Shown here: piece by piece, positions 63,290 to 64,000 of the stretch
How the letters are laid out: the number at the start of each line of letters is the position of its first letter
Numbering within the stretch: the stretch's first letter is position 1
Source: Struthidea cinerea
Taxonomy: Eukaryota; Chordata; Aves; Passeriformes; Corcoracidae
DNA: 64,000 nt
Reading direction: 5' to 3'
NCBI GenBank assembly: GCA_013397865.1
Contig: VZTI01003934.1
Coordinates: 472,412 to 536,411, forward strand
Made by a program: the position numbers and the translations under genes
Notes under the pieces: model-generated
Told to the model about the DNA's origin: nothing
The model's input: the letters and a program-made list of their open reading frames with translations, nothing else
Database searches by the model: none

Positions 63290-64000
63290 GGTGGATGTGT
63301 CAAAAACAAAGAAACCCCTTAAAGCACGTATTTCTTTTCCAATTTATGGTGAGAGCTGCCCTGCAGACATAGGGCTATGCTTATATTTGGCAGAGCTCCC
63401 CAAGTCAGTGCAATCTGAGAGTGGACAAGGCAGGCTCCCCAAGGCTCACTCCCATGGGGAATGCAGAGGTTCTTCAGACTCAGTCAGGGCTTTCTGCTAC
63501 AGTCCCCAGCAGCAGCACAGGGTGGCTTGTTGTCCCCACAGCTAACAGAGGGACCATGCCAAGGCTACACACTCCAGGAATGGAGAAGGTGCTTGTGCAT
63601 CTGTTTGTCCAGTGACGAGGAAAGGGAGCCTGCTCAGGTCTCAGAGGGGCTCAGTGATTGCCCAGCAGTAGGAGGGGTTATTCTGGGATGGGAGGAGGCA
63701 GAGAGACCAAAGTTTTGTTATTGCTCAGGAGTGCGAAATGGTGTAGATGCTTGTGCCCTCTGTTCCCCTCACATAGCAGTGCAGCAATCAGGTGTAGCCA
63801 AGCCACACGTAGCCCCATCCCACAGAGGAACATTTCCCATTGTCCCACTTTTTTTTTTTCCGCCATTACAAATTTTATTACCTCAAAGGTATGGAATTAG
63901 GAAATGAAAGAGTTGGAAAAATTCCTGGGACCAAAGCACTCATTTCCACCATTTCCACCTTGCCCTGGATTTCCTTCTCAATTAGTTCCAGCAGTGTCCT

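Larger units (their letters stand above)
57801..64000. other. Noncoding stretch with low-complexity tracts
   Basis: After the CpG island the sequence returns to ordinary CpG-poor DNA. It holds the CT tract with its acceptor-like end at 58.3 kb, A and T runs, and the purine tracts at 60.57 and 63.25 kb. Frames up to 148 codons (63,461-63,907) show no domain. The window ends without a recognisable boundary. Confidence 0.65.

Noticed and set aside
1..64000. tRNA, rRNA or known microRNA genes
   Set aside because: Reading for a tRNA B-box (GGTTCGANTCC) and a few familiar microRNA seeds with matching arms turned up nothing convincing. This was by eye and cannot exclude diverged copies.

Overview
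The window looks like nuclear genomic DNA from a bird. The deciding evidence is a 5'-truncated CR1 LINE at about 31.94-32.10 kb. It ends in the characteristic CR1 3' segment and two copies of an ATTCTGTG octamer in place of a poly(A) tail. The rest agrees with a vertebrate nuclear genome: CpG is scarce outside a few patches, homopolymer and GT/CT tracts are common, and there are no ribosome-binding sites, tightly packed ORFs or operons. The species and chromosome cannot be told from this sequence. 

I found no protein-coding gene that I can name. Open frames up to 250 codons exist, but none carries a recognisable domain, and many overlap equally long frames on the opposite strand. About 100 stop-free codons will arise by chance dozens of times in 64 kb read in six frames. 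The window is best described as intergenic or deep-intronic sequence. Three segments keep exon-like properties and are listed as weak candidates: 22,778-23,040 on the minus strand, 27,823-27,986 on the plus strand, and a strong acceptor-like site just before 58,339 on the plus strand. 

Layout: 1-20 kb is ordinary noncoding DNA with a few simple tracts and one weak MIR-like fragment. From 20.3 to 21.0 kb there is a GC- and CpG-enriched patch. From 22.6 to 28.1 kb lie the two candidate exons and a short GTAAG-type repeat. From 30.1 to 36 kb come a perfect hairpin, a small CpG patch, the CR1, a 20-bp tandem duplication, and a striking three-part foldback at 34.8 kb. From 45 to 47 kb there is a strong G-quadruplex motif and a 14-bp minisatellite. 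From 51 to 55.5 kb there is a 25-bp minisatellite and a loose group of three MIR/CORE-SINE-like remnants. From 56.8 to 57.8 kb is the strongest CpG-island-like segment, with its own G-quadruplex motif, and it is the most likely promoter or regulatory element. The last 6 kb holds homopurine, homopyrimidine and homopolymer tracts only. 

No rRNA, tRNA, CRISPR array, intact transposon or complete provirus was seen. I did not find a convincing new biological system. The items most worth checking are the CpG island, the two splice-flanked open segments and the 34.8-kb foldback.
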